The translations under genes and the position numbers were made by a program. A stretch of DNA of 64,000 nucleotides from Dehalococcoidia bacterium UBA2160 (GTDB lineage Bacteria > Chloroflexota > Dehalococcoidia > Lucifugimonadales > UBA1123). The notes below the pieces were generated by a model. That model ran no database searches and had not been told where the DNA came from. It saw nothing but the letters and a program-made list of their open reading frames with translations. The DNA lies in assembly GCA_002328865.1 (NCBI GenBank), contig DCWO01000072.1, positions 12,252 to 76,251 on the forward strand, in the 5' to 3' direction. This document shows, one piece after another, positions 35,741 through 45,038 of this stretch; the stretch's first letter is position 1; each line of letters opens with the position of its first letter.

Positions 35741-36778
35741 TCAACCTGACCCAGCGGAGGCGTCTTCGTCACTGAACGGGACGTTCTCGAACAAGTCGAA
35801 CATGGCTTCGGTCCACTCCGCTTCCAGGCGGAGCACCGGCGTTGTGAATTGATCGGAAGCGGGCGCGGCAAAGTAGTAATTGCCGTCTGGAGTCTTGTCG
35901 CCAAGTTGGAAAAGTACGCCGTCGGTGAACGACGTGCCGCGCTCGGTTACGCCCAAAAATCTGATCTCGATAGATTGTCCCTCGAGTTCGATGCCCCACT
36001 CGCTGTAATCATCGCCTGACACTCTGGCGGTCTCGACCAGTATGTTCTGAGGCCCGACCATGAGATGCGAGTATTTCGCAAACTTGTCCGGATCGAGTTG
36101 GCGTGGCTTCACGTCCTCCGGCCTGCTGCGACCGAACCACTTGCCGTCTTCCTGCTGCAATGTCAGGTACTGGTTGCCCGCCGCGGCGGGATCACCCATG
36201 TAGAGGTTGACCTCTTCAATGGATTCCGGCGTTCGCGTTACGAACCACTCAGGTATGGGAGGATCGTTGGCTATGCGAGCCAGCACCTCACCCCAGGAAT
36301 CGGCGATCAGGAACAGTTGGGTGAAACCGGACACCTGGCCGTAGTTGAAATCGCCCTCGGGAGTGTCTGCGCCCAAACGAAACTCGATGGACCTGCCAGC
36401 GGTCAGGCCCACGTCGACAATCAATTTCGGAAAGTCGAGCCCGTACTCGGCAGGGTCTTCAATGATTGTGCGCACCTCGGAGATATCCCGCTTGGTCTTC
36501 GGTCCGCTCACCAAAAGGACTATCCCTCCCCAGCGGTTGTGATCCGGAGGTATGCCGTCCAGGTTGTCGAAGACCCAAATGCCTTCCTCGTTCATGTGGA
36601 AACTTTCGACGTTATCACCGGACGTGATCTTGATGGTGTTGATGTCGTCAAAGGACACCTGGTAGAACCAAGGCGGCTTGGCGACCAACTCCTCCTCGTC
36701 TTCGAAGGGGTTCACATACGCGACAACGCCAACGACCACGACACCCACAACAAGGACTAAGGTAGCTTTCCAATTCAT
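35741..36778 (-). CDS. DUF4340 protein of the Gld-like ABC operon
   Basis: This 345-residue protein begins 'MNWKATLVLVVGVVVVGVVA', one membrane span near the N terminus, and the rest is extracytoplasmic with repeated beta-strand units ('INTIKITSGDNVESFHMNEE', 'VNLYMGDPAAAGNQYLTLQQ'). DUF4340 proteins occur downstream of GldG-like genes. It starts 12 bases after the stop of the upstream gene and is co-transcribed with the ABC genes. Its own function is unknown. Confidence 0.82.
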   Translation of the reverse strand: MNWKATLVLVVGVVVVGVVAYVNPFEDEEELVAKPPWFYQVSFDDINTIKITSGDNVESFHMNEEGIWVFDNLDGIPPDHNRWGGIVLLVSGPKTKRDISEVRTIIEDPAEYGLDFPKLIVDVGLTAGRSIEFRLGADTPEGDFNYGQVSGFTQLFLIADSWGEVLARIANDPPIPEWFVTRTPESIEEVNLYMGDPAAAGNQYLTLQQEDGKWFGRSRPEDVKPRQLDPDKFAKYSHLMVGPQNILVETARVSGDDYSEWGIELEGQSIEIRFLGVTERGTSFTDGVLFQLGDKTPDGNYYFAAPASDQFTTPVLRLEAEWTEAMFDLFENVPFSDEDASAGSG

Positions 36779-36790
36779 GCGAACACCTGC

Positions 36791-38446
36791 CTACCTCCGC
36801 CTCCACCACACGAAGACGCCGAGGAAGAGCATTATCACCGGCGGCACCAACCAACTGGACCACTTAATGAAATTACGTTCGCGCTGATTGACGACGAGCT
36901 CCCTGAAAGGGACCAATTTCGGTCTCACCGCGATGAGATCGAAATCTTCCGCCAACCAGTTGACAGAGTTCAACAGCAGGTCGGCATTCTCGCTGCTGAA
37001 GAAGAAACCGTTGCGCGCGAAATCGGCATCGCCGAACACCACCAGCTTGGCCAGTGAATCAGGGTTGGTGACAACCTGCCCGTCCAGTGTGCCGCCGGCC
37101 TGCACAACCACGGCCAGATCGAGCGGTCCGCCGAGATCGATGTCTGAGTCGAACTCGACTTCGTCCGGGTCCGTCTCCAACCAACTGGCCGGAGTCGAAG
37201 CCGCCAGCCCATTGTAGATTATGAATGGCGGAAGGTCTTCGATCGGAACCGCGAGGGTCAAGGCAGTCACGCCAGGGAAAAAGGCCACGTTGACCTGGTC
37301 GGCGATCGGGATTCCCGAAATGCCGCTCGTCGTGAACTGAAGGTTCGACTTCTGGACCATAGGGGTCAATTGCTCACCGGCGACGTTGCTCACGATGTCG
37401 GCGACGCTCTCAGTGAATATCTGGATGCCCCATCGGATCAGGAATTGCCGATAGGTGTCGGGCGCTCCGGTGTCCAGCAGCGCTATCAGCTTACCGCCGT
37501 CGAGCATATACTGCATGATGGCGTCGAGTTCTGCGATTGACAGGTCCTGGTCCGGCCCCGCGATTACCAGGACTGCCGCGTCGGCCGGGACCGCAAGGTC
37601 TTGCCTCAAGTTGAGCGGCCAAACCTGGTAGTTGTCTCGCAACAGCCCCTCACGAGCAAAGTCGAACCCATTGGGATCGATTTCGCCGGTTGCTGGGTCT
37701 CGCGTCAGAAACGCCTCCCCATGCCCTGTAAGGAAGTACACTCTTTTTTGTTGGATGCCGGTCGCGACGAGCAGTCCGGTCAAAAAGTCCTGCTCGGTGT
37801 AGTTGAAGACGCCCTCTTGGTTGCCGGTCTCGACGTCCTCGAAAACAATCGTCGGGTAATTCACTACGCCGTATTGCAGCGCCCGCTCTCGTTCGAGTTG
37901 CGGGTCGACGAACCGATACGTGAAGTTCGAGCTTCGCCGATGGAACTCGTTGAGCAGGTCTTCAGCCTGCTGCAGCGCGAAAGCATTTTGCGGGTCGTTC
38001 GGAACGAAGAATGCATTGGCCCTGACGGGAGAGGACAGCCGGTCGAGGATCTGTTCGGTTTGCGGGGACAACGAGAACACCCTGGTGGACGTGAGATCGA
38101 TTCGGGTCGAATCTCGGAAGAACTGGAAGTTCACCAACATGGCGATGCCCAGAAAAGCGAGTGTCATCACGATGGCGTTGACGCCGTAACGGCCTCGCCT
38201 TCCGACCATGAATATGGCCACGGCCCTCGGCGAGAGCACAAGCGCCACGAACAACAGCACCAGGCCAATGATCAACACCGTAAGCGCGAAACCGCGAATC
38301 TCGTCGATGGTGAGGACCAATATGATCCCCGCCACGCTCGCGACAAGACCGACGACCGCGCTGATGGCGCTCCAGAATCCTGCCGACGCGGCTGACGTCT
38401 TCAGGGTGTCTTGGATTACGTCTCTGTTCGAGGGTTGTCCGGTCAA
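36791..38446 (-). CDS. GldG-like ABC-system auxiliary protein
   Basis: From the TTG at 38446, which lies one base past the upstream stop and has AAGGTGG before it, the protein is 551 residues. It has several N-terminal spans ('GIILVLTIDEIRGFALTVLI', 'AIVMTLAFLGIAML') and a large GldG-type domain with 'RVYFLTGHGEAF', 'VPADAAVLVIAGPDQDLS' and a C-terminal span 'WLVPPVIMLFLGVFVWWRRR'. It belongs to the GldG/ABC-type family and is likely an external partner of the permease. The longer open frame (38524) overlaps the permease gene. Confidence 0.8.
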   Translation of the reverse strand: MTGQPSNRDVIQDTLKTSAASAGFWSAISAVVGLVASVAGIILVLTIDEIRGFALTVLIIGLVLLFVALVLSPRAVAIFMVGRRGRYGVNAIVMTLAFLGIAMLVNFQFFRDSTRIDLTSTRVFSLSPQTEQILDRLSSPVRANAFFVPNDPQNAFALQQAEDLLNEFHRRSSNFTYRFVDPQLERERALQYGVVNYPTIVFEDVETGNQEGVFNYTEQDFLTGLLVATGIQQKRVYFLTGHGEAFLTRDPATGEIDPNGFDFAREGLLRDNYQVWPLNLRQDLAVPADAAVLVIAGPDQDLSIAELDAIMQYMLDGGKLIALLDTGAPDTYRQFLIRWGIQIFTESVADIVSNVAGEQLTPMVQKSNLQFTTSGISGIPIADQVNVAFFPGVTALTLAVPIEDLPPFIIYNGLAASTPASWLETDPDEVEFDSDIDLGGPLDLAVVVQAGGTLDGQVVTNPDSLAKLVVFGDADFARNGFFFSSENADLLLNSVNWLAEDFDLIAVRPKLVPFRELVVNQRERNFIKWSSWLVPPVIMLFLGVFVWWRRR

Positions 38447-38447
38447 C

Positions 38448-39158
38448 TCATCGCCACCTTCGGGTTTCCATGGACCTGATCGTGAAGAATATGAACACTG
38501 CCGCAATCGAAACAAAATAGACAACGTCCGCCGTGTCGATTACGCCCCTCGTGAAATCCTCCACATGTTCGCTCATCGACATTCCGGAGAATACGAGCGC
38601 AGCCGTGCCTGTCACGATGTCGCTTATGCGGTCCACGAAGGACAAAACCAGCAAGATCGCGGATCCAACCACGGCCGCTACAATCTGGTTGCTGGATAGG
38701 GACGAGCCAAATAGGCCGATAGCCAACGCCGCCGCCCCGTGCAACAGCAGGCCAAGGTACGAAGTGAACAGGGGACCGGTGTCGGGCTGCCCGAAGACAT
38801 ACAACAGCAGCACGTAATACAAGGTCAGCGCGATTGTCATCAAGAAGATCAGATAGCTGGCAATGTACTTTCCGATTACTACTTCCCAGTCGCGGACCGG
38901 GGAGGTTACCAGCAGCTCTAGCGTGCCCAGTTTTTGCTCCTCCGCCAACAACCGCATGGTGAGGATCGGCGCCAGGAAGACTATGAAGAAGCTGGCCCAA
39001 TCGATGATTCCCCGTACGCTCGCCTCAGCGAACGGCGCAGTGACGTCGAAGACAAAGAAGATGCCGGTCAGAGACAGGAACATAGCGCCCACCACGTAGG
39101 CGCCAGGCGTAGAGAAGTAGATCTTGCTCTCTTTGTAGGCGACCGTAAAGGTGTTCAT
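38448..39158 (-). CDS. ABC-2-type permease, GldF-like
   Basis: This 236-residue membrane protein has about six hydrophobic segments ('VVGAMFLSLTGIFFVFDVTA', 'SFFIVFLAPILTMRLLAEEQ', 'YLIFLMTIALTLYYVLLL') and the 'LLVTSPVRDWEVVIGKYIA' motif of the GldF/ABC-2 permeases. Its ATG overlaps the ATP-binding gene stop by 4 bases, so the two are translationally coupled. The transported substrate is not known; GldA/F/G systems are best known from gliding Bacteroidota but similar operons are widely found. Confidence 0.86.
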   Translation of the reverse strand: MNTFTVAYKESKIYFSTPGAYVVGAMFLSLTGIFFVFDVTAPFAEASVRGIIDWASFFIVFLAPILTMRLLAEEQKLGTLELLVTSPVRDWEVVIGKYIASYLIFLMTIALTLYYVLLLYVFGQPDTGPLFTSYLGLLLHGAAALAIGLFGSSLSSNQIVAAVVGSAILLVLSFVDRISDIVTGTAALVFSGMSMSEHVEDFTRGVIDTADVVYFVSIAAVFIFFTIRSMETRRWR

Positions 39159-40105
39159 TCGATCTCAATGCCTTCGTCGGTTGTCAGCCGCAGGAAGATC
39201 TCTTCCAGCGACATTATCACGCCTTCCAAACCGAGCAGGTCCCAACCGGATTTTACGACCGTCGAGGCCAACGCCGCCCTAATCTCGACGCCTAATTCGG
39301 ACTGGACCCTGTAAGTCGGGACCTGTCCGGCTTCACCCGATACGCGGTCTACGGTCTGGACGCCCTCTACATCGCCCAGGGCTTTCATGACGTCCTGTTG
39401 CGGGCCTTTGACCTCGATGTCGACGCGCTCGCGACCTACAAGACGCTGAGCCAGGTTCTCGGGGCTGTCGACCGCGATGATCTGGCCTTCGTGAATGATG
39501 ATCACGCGTTCGCAGATCTGGCTGACCTCGGGCAGGATGTGGGTGCTCAGAATGAGGGTCTGGTTTCCGCCAAGGTCTTTGATGAGTTGACGGGTCTCGA
39601 CGACCTGAATCGGATCGATTCCGATTGTCGGCTCATCCAGGACTAGCACATCGGGTTCATGCAATATCGCCTGGGCAATGCCAACGCGCTGCTTGAACCC
39701 CTTGGACAGTTTGCCGATGATCGTGGTGTAGTAGTCCTCCAGATGGCATAGATCCACCACATCGTCGATGCGAGAGGCGATGCGGCCTCCCGTCATTCCT
39801 CTCAACTTTCCCATGAAACTGAGGTACTCTTTGACATTCATCTCCGAGTACAGAGGGACGGTCTCGGGAAGGTATCCGATATGACGGCGAGCTTCCAACG
39901 ATTCGGTGACGATGTCGTATCCCGCGATCGTCACCTCACCTGACGTGGGCGGAATGAAACCCGTGATGATCTTCATCGTGGTCGTCTTGCCCGCGCCGTT
40001 GGGGCCCAGAAAACCGAGCACCTCTCCCGCTTCGACGCGGAAGTTGATGTCCGTTATCGCCGGGTAGTTCCCGTACATCTTGCTGACGTTGTTGACTTCA
40101 ATCAT
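39155..40105 (-). CDS. ABC transporter ATP-binding protein, GldA-like
   Basis: This 316-residue ATPase has Walker A 'GPNGAGKTT', the signature 'LSKGFKQRVGIAQAI' and Walker B 'VLVLDEPTIGIDP', plus a C-terminal regulatory extension of about 100 residues. The ATG at 40105 is conserved for the family ('MIEVNNVSKMYG'); an earlier ATG at 40177 is not. It is the first gene of a four-gene operon with a GldF-like permease, a GldG-like protein and a DUF4340 protein. It is divergent from selA. Confidence 0.9.
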   Translation of the reverse strand: MIEVNNVSKMYGNYPAITDINFRVEAGEVLGFLGPNGAGKTTTMKIITGFIPPTSGEVTIAGYDIVTESLEARRHIGYLPETVPLYSEMNVKEYLSFMGKLRGMTGGRIASRIDDVVDLCHLEDYYTTIIGKLSKGFKQRVGIAQAILHEPDVLVLDEPTIGIDPIQVVETRQLIKDLGGNQTLILSTHILPEVSQICERVIIIHEGQIIAVDSPENLAQRLVGRERVDIEVKGPQQDVMKALGDVEGVQTVDRVSGEAGQVPTYRVQSELGVEIRAALASTVVKSGWDLLGLEGVIMSLEEIFLRLTTDEGIEIE

Positions 40106-40507
40106 CCCGATTTCCTGTCCGATCGCCGAGTGGGCGTTCAACGGCGCTGAAACACTTTCTTCCGTGAAGGCTACCAACTATGTACGTTCAAATTGACTGA
40201 TGAGATTTCTCGACGACACTTCGCAGTCAACCGGCCGGGTCGAATCCCATTCGTTCCGTTCGAACTCCGCAATCACGCAGACCAGCAGGCCGTGGGCGGA
40301 TGCCCACCGCAAACCTTAGGGATTCTAAACCATCTAGCCAAAGCCGTTCAAGGCTTCAACGAATCTTCAATCGCAGAACCTGCGTACGATCCGTTCCAAA
40401 TCACCTCGATTGATACATGGGCGTATAATGGGGTCGGTGCCCCAGGTTGTGACAAATGGGCGACCGCCAGAACCCGGTTATTCGCGGTCGGGTATGAGGC
40501 AGAAGTG
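40106..40507. promoter_or_regulatory. Divergent promoter region between the ABC operon and selA
   Basis: About 400 bases with no gene. Plus-strand TATAAT (40424-40429) lies 79 bases before selA but has no clear -35. A perfect hairpin GTGGGC-GGAT-GCCCAC is at 40292-40307. I see no tRNA, although the T-loop-like TCGAATCCC near 40233 was checked. Confidence 0.45.
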
Positions 40508-41890
40508 ATGACGACGGGTTTCAGATCCATCCCTCCGGTGAACGAACTCCTTGCCGATGACAGGGTGGCGCAGCTCGTTTTGCGGCATTCGAGAGATGCC
40601 GTAGTGGACCTTGTCCGGCGGCGTCTGGACGTTGTCAGAACCACCATCGCGGGAGGCGCTCCGGCGCCGGATATCGACAGCATTGTCGACGGTATCGAGC
40701 GCGAGTGCGAAGAGCGATGGCGGCCTTGGCCATCGCGTGTCATCAATGCAACCGGGGTTATTCTGCACACCAACCTGGGACGCGCCCCGTTGAGCGACGA
40801 CGCCGTCCGCGCCATGGAGAGGGCGGCAGTCAGCTACGGAGATCTGGAGTACGACCTGGCGTCCGGCAAACGCGGTTCCCGCCAGGAGCACGTATCGCGT
40901 CTGGTGTGCGAGGCGACCGGCGCGGAAGCGGCCATGGTCGTCAACAACAATGCCTCCGCCGTCATGCTCGGCCTGGCCGCGCTCGCGACCGATCGAGGGG
41001 TCATAATCTCCCGTGGCGAGGCCGTCGAGATCGGCGGCGGATTCCGGATTCCCGACGTGTTGAAGCAAAGCGGCGCTGACCTGGTCGAGGTCGGCACGAC
41101 GAACCGCACTTACGCCGGCGACTACGAAGCGGCAATTACGGACCGCACTGGCGCGATTCTGGCCGTCCATGCATCGAATTTCAAAGTGGTTGGGTTTACT
41201 CACTCACCGACCATCGAGGAGTTGGTCGACGTCGGTCGCCGCCGCAACGTCCCGGTGTTGCACGACCTCGGATCCGGGTGCCTGCTTCCGACCGCCCGCT
41301 ACGGCCTTGCGCCTGAGCCGATGCCGCAGGACAGCATGCGAGCCGGCATCGACCTGGGATTCTTCTCCGGCGACAAGCTGCTCGGAGGGCCGCAGGCCGG
41401 TGTAATCATAGGCAGTCGCGAATCGGTCGCCATAGTATCACGCCACCCGCTTGCCAGGGCAATGCGGATCGACAAGATCAACATGGCGGCGCTGGCTGCC
41501 ACGCTGTTGCACTATATCCGCGGCGAGGCTGAGACGACGGTTCCCATCTGGAAGATGATCTCGATGTCGTCTGACGCGATCAAGCAAAAGGCATCGCTCT
41601 GGGCGGATGCCGCGGGCGGCGGTGCGACCATATTGGAGTCCGCGTCGGCCATCGGCGGAGGGAGCCTGCCGGGCGAGACCCTTCCGACCTGGGTCGTCAG
41701 CCTTCCGACCGAGCAGGCGAAAACTGGCGCCGAAGGTGTTGCGCGCGGGCTTCGGGAGAGTACGCCGCCGGTAATCGCTCGCATCGAGGAAGACAGAGTC
41801 CTTGTCGACCCGAGAACGGTCCTATCCGATGACGAGCCTGCGTTGTTGGAAGCACTAAAGCGAGTTGTTGGGGCAGAGGGCAGCGGATGA
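40508..41890 (+). CDS. selA: L-seryl-tRNA(Sec) selenium transferase
   Basis: This 460-residue PLP enzyme converts Ser-tRNA-Sec to Sec-tRNA-Sec using selenophosphate. It has the N-terminal SelA domain ('MTTGFRSIPPVNELL'), 'VINATGVILHTNLGRAPLS' and the PLP Lys in 'FFSGDKLLGGPQAG' (K about 289), with 'LGSGCLLP' and 'ARAMRIDKINMAAL'. The ATG at 40508 has GAGG 8 bases upstream; an earlier open frame is not conserved. Its ATGA stop overlaps the next gene by 4 bases. The matching tRNA-Sec and SelD genes are also in this window. Confidence 0.95.
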   Translation: MTTGFRSIPPVNELLADDRVAQLVLRHSRDAVVDLVRRRLDVVRTTIAGGAPAPDIDSIVDGIERECEERWRPWPSRVINATGVILHTNLGRAPLSDDAVRAMERAAVSYGDLEYDLASGKRGSRQEHVSRLVCEATGAEAAMVVNNNASAVMLGLAALATDRGVIISRGEAVEIGGGFRIPDVLKQSGADLVEVGTTNRTYAGDYEAAITDRTGAILAVHASNFKVVGFTHSPTIEELVDVGRRRNVPVLHDLGSGCLLPTARYGLAPEPMPQDSMRAGIDLGFFSGDKLLGGPQAGVIIGSRESVAIVSRHPLARAMRIDKINMAALAATLLHYIRGEAETTVPIWKMISMSSDAIKQKASLWADAAGGGATILESASAIGGGSLPGETLPTWVVSLPTEQAKTGAEGVARGLRESTPPVIARIEEDRVLVDPRTVLSDDEPALLEALKRVVGAEGSG

Positions 41891-42183
41891 CCTCTAACCG
41901 TCGTCAAGACCAACCGTCGCGGCTGATGAAGCAAGCGAACCTGCCCACCGAGGTCCACCTCCGACAGATGAAAGTGAGGGCGGCTCTCGACAAGCTCGAC
42001 CGGTATCTGAATGACGCTGCTGTGGCCGGCTTCCCTCGGGTACGGGTCGTGCATGGAAAAGGCACTGGGACGATGAAAAGAGCGGTCGCCGAATTCTTGG
42101 CTGGTCATCCACTTGTGGCCCGGCAATATCCCGCGAGCCCGTCCGAAGGCAACGGCGGCGTCACGATCGCGGAACTGGCGTAG
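41887..42183 (+). CDS. Smr-domain protein
   Basis: This 98-residue protein has 'PTEVHLRQMKVRAALDKLDR' and 'RVRVVHGKGTGTMKRAVAEF', the characteristic Smr/MutS2 C-terminal pattern; the first motif is usually L-D-L-H-G but here reads V-H-L-R-Q. Smr domains are endonuclease or RNA/DNA-binding modules, often fused to MutS2. Here it is a small stand-alone gene overlapping selA by 4 bases. No proof of coupling to selenium is seen. Confidence 0.82.
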   Translation: MTSNRRQDQPSRLMKQANLPTEVHLRQMKVRAALDKLDRYLNDAAVAGFPRVRVVHGKGTGTMKRAVAEFLAGHPLVARQYPASPSEGNGGVTIAELA

Positions 42184-42260
42184 ACTGCCGTCAATCCGCG
42201 GTCGCGGACCAAAATCGACCGCCGGCGGCGCGCTGGCACATAGCTGCCTCAGGATCGACA

Positions 42261-43610
42261 ATGACCCTGTTCGAACACGAAGCCGCGCAGAAAAAGGAGA
42301 AGCTGGCCCCGCTGGCGGCCAGGATGCGGCCACGCACGTTCGACGAATACGTCGGCCAGTCACACATCGTCGGGCCAAACACGGCCCTGCGCCGCGCGCT
42401 GAACGCGGGATACGTGCCGTCGATGATCCTCTGGGGACCGCCCGGAACCGGCAAGACCACGCTGGCCATACTCTTGGCGTCGATGACGTCCAGTTACTTC
42501 GAGCGCATCAGCGCGGTGGGCTCAGGCGTGGCCGATCTCAGGCGGGTCATGTCGGATGCCAGCGACCGTCTCGGGATGCACGGCCAGCGGACAATCCTGT
42601 TCGTTGACGAGATACATCGCTTCAACAAGGCGCAGCAGGACGTGATCCTGCCCCAGGTCGAGGACGGCACTATCGTCTTAATCGGGGCGACGACGGAGAA
42701 CCCGTCCTTCGAAGTCGTGTCGCCGCTGCTGTCGAGGTCGACCGTGTATGCGCTCAATCCCCTGGAGCCGAAAGAGGTTCAGCAGGTCGTCGAAGCCGCC
42801 TTAAGTGACACCGAAAAAGGCATGGGAACTCTGGACGTTTCGTTGGACGAAGACGCCCTTGATATCCTCGTCAACCTGTCCAACGGAGATGCTCGGACGG
42901 CCCTGAACGGGTTGGAGTTGGCGGTCTTGTCGTCGCCGATGAGCGCCACCGGGGGACGCGTAATCGACAGGGAGACCGCGCGCGAGGCCATGCAGAAACG
43001 AGTCGCCCGATACGACAAGTCCGGCGACCAGCACTACGACACCATATCGGCCTTCATCAAGTCCGTCAGGTCGTCGGACCCCAACGCGGCCGTCTACTGG
43101 CTGGCACGCATGATCGAGGCAGGGGAGGACCCGCTGTTCATCGCCCGCAGGATCGTCGTTCTGGCCGCTGAAGACATTGGCATGGCGGACCCCCAAGCCC
43201 TCACGGTGGCCGTCGCGGCGCAGCAGGCCGTCCACTTCATCGGAATGCCCGAGGGCCGCATTCCATTGGCCGAGGCAACCGTCTACCTCGCTACGGCGCC
43301 CAAGAGCAACGCGGCGTACATGGCTATCGGCGGCGCTCTGGACGACGCTCGTGAAACGCGCAACGAGCCCGTGCCGTTGCACCTTCGGAACGCCGTGACC
43401 GGCATGATGCGGGACATGGGCTACGGCAAGGATTACAAGTACACCCACGACTACGAAGGCCACTTTACGCCTACCGACAACCTGCCCGACAACCTGAAGG
43501 ACCGGAAATACTACGAGCCGACCGACCAGGGCTACGAGGCGGAGATCGCCAAGCGTATGAGCCGATGGTGGGGCGGGTCAGAATCGCGACCAGAGTCCGA
43601 CGAAGAGTAG
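42261..43610 (+). CDS. rarA: RarA/MgsA-family AAA+ ATPase
   Basis: This 449-residue protein has 'MRPRTFDEYVGQSHIVGPNT', Walker A 'GPPGTGKTTLA', Walker B 'LFVDEIHRFNKAQQD' and sensor-1 'LIGATTENPSFE', then the C-terminal MgsA domain 'ARMIEAGEDPLFIARRIVVL'. It acts on stalled replication forks and is a homologue of Mgs1/WRNIP1. Length is normal for RarA. Located 77 bases downstream of the Smr gene, it may belong to the selA transcript. Confidence 0.93.
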   Translation: MTLFEHEAAQKKEKLAPLAARMRPRTFDEYVGQSHIVGPNTALRRALNAGYVPSMILWGPPGTGKTTLAILLASMTSSYFERISAVGSGVADLRRVMSDASDRLGMHGQRTILFVDEIHRFNKAQQDVILPQVEDGTIVLIGATTENPSFEVVSPLLSRSTVYALNPLEPKEVQQVVEAALSDTEKGMGTLDVSLDEDALDILVNLSNGDARTALNGLELAVLSSPMSATGGRVIDRETAREAMQKRVARYDKSGDQHYDTISAFIKSVRSSDPNAAVYWLARMIEAGEDPLFIARRIVVLAAEDIGMADPQALTVAVAAQQAVHFIGMPEGRIPLAEATVYLATAPKSNAAYMAIGGALDDARETRNEPVPLHLRNAVTGMMRDMGYGKDYKYTHDYEGHFTPTDNLPDNLKDRKYYEPTDQGYEAEIAKRMSRWWGGSESRPESDEE

Positions 43611-43755
43611 AGCCAAGCCAGCAGCCGGCGTTTGAGCGGCGACCCCGGCGCATCCGCGATGCGGCTAAAGTCCGCCGCGACTCCTCACCCCTCGGCCTAC
43701 GAACGACCTCCACTGGGCTCAATCCCATGAAACTCGACATTCTGACGTTTGTTGG

Positions 43756-43761
43756 TATAAT
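43756..43761 (+). promoter_or_regulatory. -10 box upstream of the decarboxylase pair
   Basis: A perfect TATAAT lies about 87 bases before the start at 43848; the -35 region is not clear. Confidence 0.4.
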
Positions 43762-43847
43762 CGCCCAATCACCGCCGAAAGCACATCGGCATTGATTCAA
43801 CCGGTGTGCCGAATTCATGATTCGGAGAGCAGAAGGAGAGTCCGCCT

Positions 43848-44366
43848 GTGGTTGAGCAGCAAGGCCAAATCTTAAGACCGGAAACGATGATATCGGAGTT
43901 CAAAAAGAACGGCGTAACCCACATAATCACGATCCCGGACAGCGAGACGAATTACCTGTACGAACTTATGGTGAAAGAGCCGTCGTTGGACGTCATCCCG
44001 GTCTCTCGCGAAGGAGAGACCATGAGCACCGCGCTGGGATTGAACATCGCGGGCAAAGTGCCGGTATGTCTGATCCAGAACACCGGCATGATGGAGGCCG
44101 GAGATTCGATACGCGGAATGGCGCTGGACGCCGGATTCCCGCTGGTGATGGTGATCGGCTACCGGGGGTGGACGCGACATGGCGTCACCATCGACACGGC
44201 CGCAAAGTACACCGAGCCGTTCCTCCACGCGTTTAACATCAGCTACTACTTGGTCGAGACGGATGACGACGGGTCTCGAATTTCGTCAGCCTTTGAAGAG
44301 GCCAGGTCAACCAAACGACCGGTGGTCGTGTTGATCGGCGACGAGTACCACGGATTCAACAGATAA
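43848..44366 (+). CDS. ThDP-dependent decarboxylase, PYR-domain (alpha) subunit, sulfopyruvate/phosphonopyruvate decarboxylase-like
   Basis: This 172-residue protein has 'MISEFKKNGVTHIITIPDSE' and 'VSREGETMSTALGLNIAGKV', with the catalytic-type Glu after SR, then 'LIQNTGMMEAGDSIRG' and 'MVIGYRGWTRHG'. It is the pyrimidine-binding half of a thiamine diphosphate enzyme, matching ComD-type sulfopyruvate decarboxylase and phosphonopyruvate decarboxylase. The GTG start at 43848 has AGGAG. The PP-domain partner is the next gene. Confidence 0.84.
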   Translation: MVEQQGQILRPETMISEFKKNGVTHIITIPDSETNYLYELMVKEPSLDVIPVSREGETMSTALGLNIAGKVPVCLIQNTGMMEAGDSIRGMALDAGFPLVMVIGYRGWTRHGVTIDTAAKYTEPFLHAFNISYYLVETDDDGSRISSAFEEARSTKRPVVVLIGDEYHGFNR

Positions 44367-44425
44367 GACCGCCCGCCAGAGGGTGCATCGTACCGCTATC
44401 GCGACTGTAATCACCGGAGGTCATC

Positions 44426-45016
44426 TTGATCGAAGCAACGGATGTATTTGAAGCTTTTCTTCCGCATCGAGGCGATGCCATCGTATCGGCTACAGGCACC
44501 GCCGGCAGCCACTGGAGAGATTTCAGCACCAACGTGAACCGAGACATCAGCCTTGGCGGCGCCATGGGCCACACGGCGCCGGCCGCCTTCGGGTTGGCGA
44601 TGGGCTTGCCTGACGAGAAGGTCGTGCTATTCGACGCCGAGGGTTCCCTGCTGATGAACCTCGGGGTGCTTGCGACCGTCGCGGGCAAGAAGCCAGCCAA
44701 CTTCTTCCATTTCCTGTTGGACAACGAGTGCTATGCCACGACAGGCGGGCAGCCGGTTCCCAACTCTTCGGAAATCAACTACGCGGGCATGGCTCGGGAA
44801 GCGGGTTACGCCTCGACGTATGAGTTCGACGACCTCGAGGAGCTGGTGACAAACCTCGAATCGATCATGAAAGAGACCGGTCCCGTATTCGTCGCGATCA
44901 AGGTGTACCCCGAGGTCCAGAATCTGCCGATCGCTCTTCGAACGCGCAGGCCCAGCCGAAGCCGCATGGAGACTATCGTCGATCTGCAACAGGAGCTCGG
45001 CATCAGCGCCGAGTAG
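44426..45016 (+). CDS. ThDP-dependent decarboxylase, PP-domain (beta) subunit
   Basis: This 196-residue protein has 'ISLGGAMGHTAPAAFGLAMG' and 'LFDAEGSLLMNLGVLATVAG', then 'FLLDNECYATTGGQPVPNSS', the diphosphate- and Mg-binding half of a ThDP enzyme (the usual GDG is DAEG here). Two half-enzymes on separate genes fit the ComDE/phosphonopyruvate type, where alpha and beta together decarboxylate a C3 sulfo- or phosphono-acid to an aldehyde. The TTG start has GGAGG 5 bases upstream. Confidence 0.84.
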   Translation: MIEATDVFEAFLPHRGDAIVSATGTAGSHWRDFSTNVNRDISLGGAMGHTAPAAFGLAMGLPDEKVVLFDAEGSLLMNLGVLATVAGKKPANFFHFLLDNECYATTGGQPVPNSSEINYAGMAREAGYASTYEFDDLEELVTNLESIMKETGPVFVAIKVYPEVQNLPIALRTRRPSRSRMETIVDLQQELGISAE

Positions 45017-45038
45017 GGCATTGGCATCGATGTCGCGG

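Noticed and set aside
40225..40245. T-loop-like GGTCGAATCCC near selA as a tRNA
   Set aside because: No matching acceptor stem, D-arm or anticodon arm can be drawn around it.
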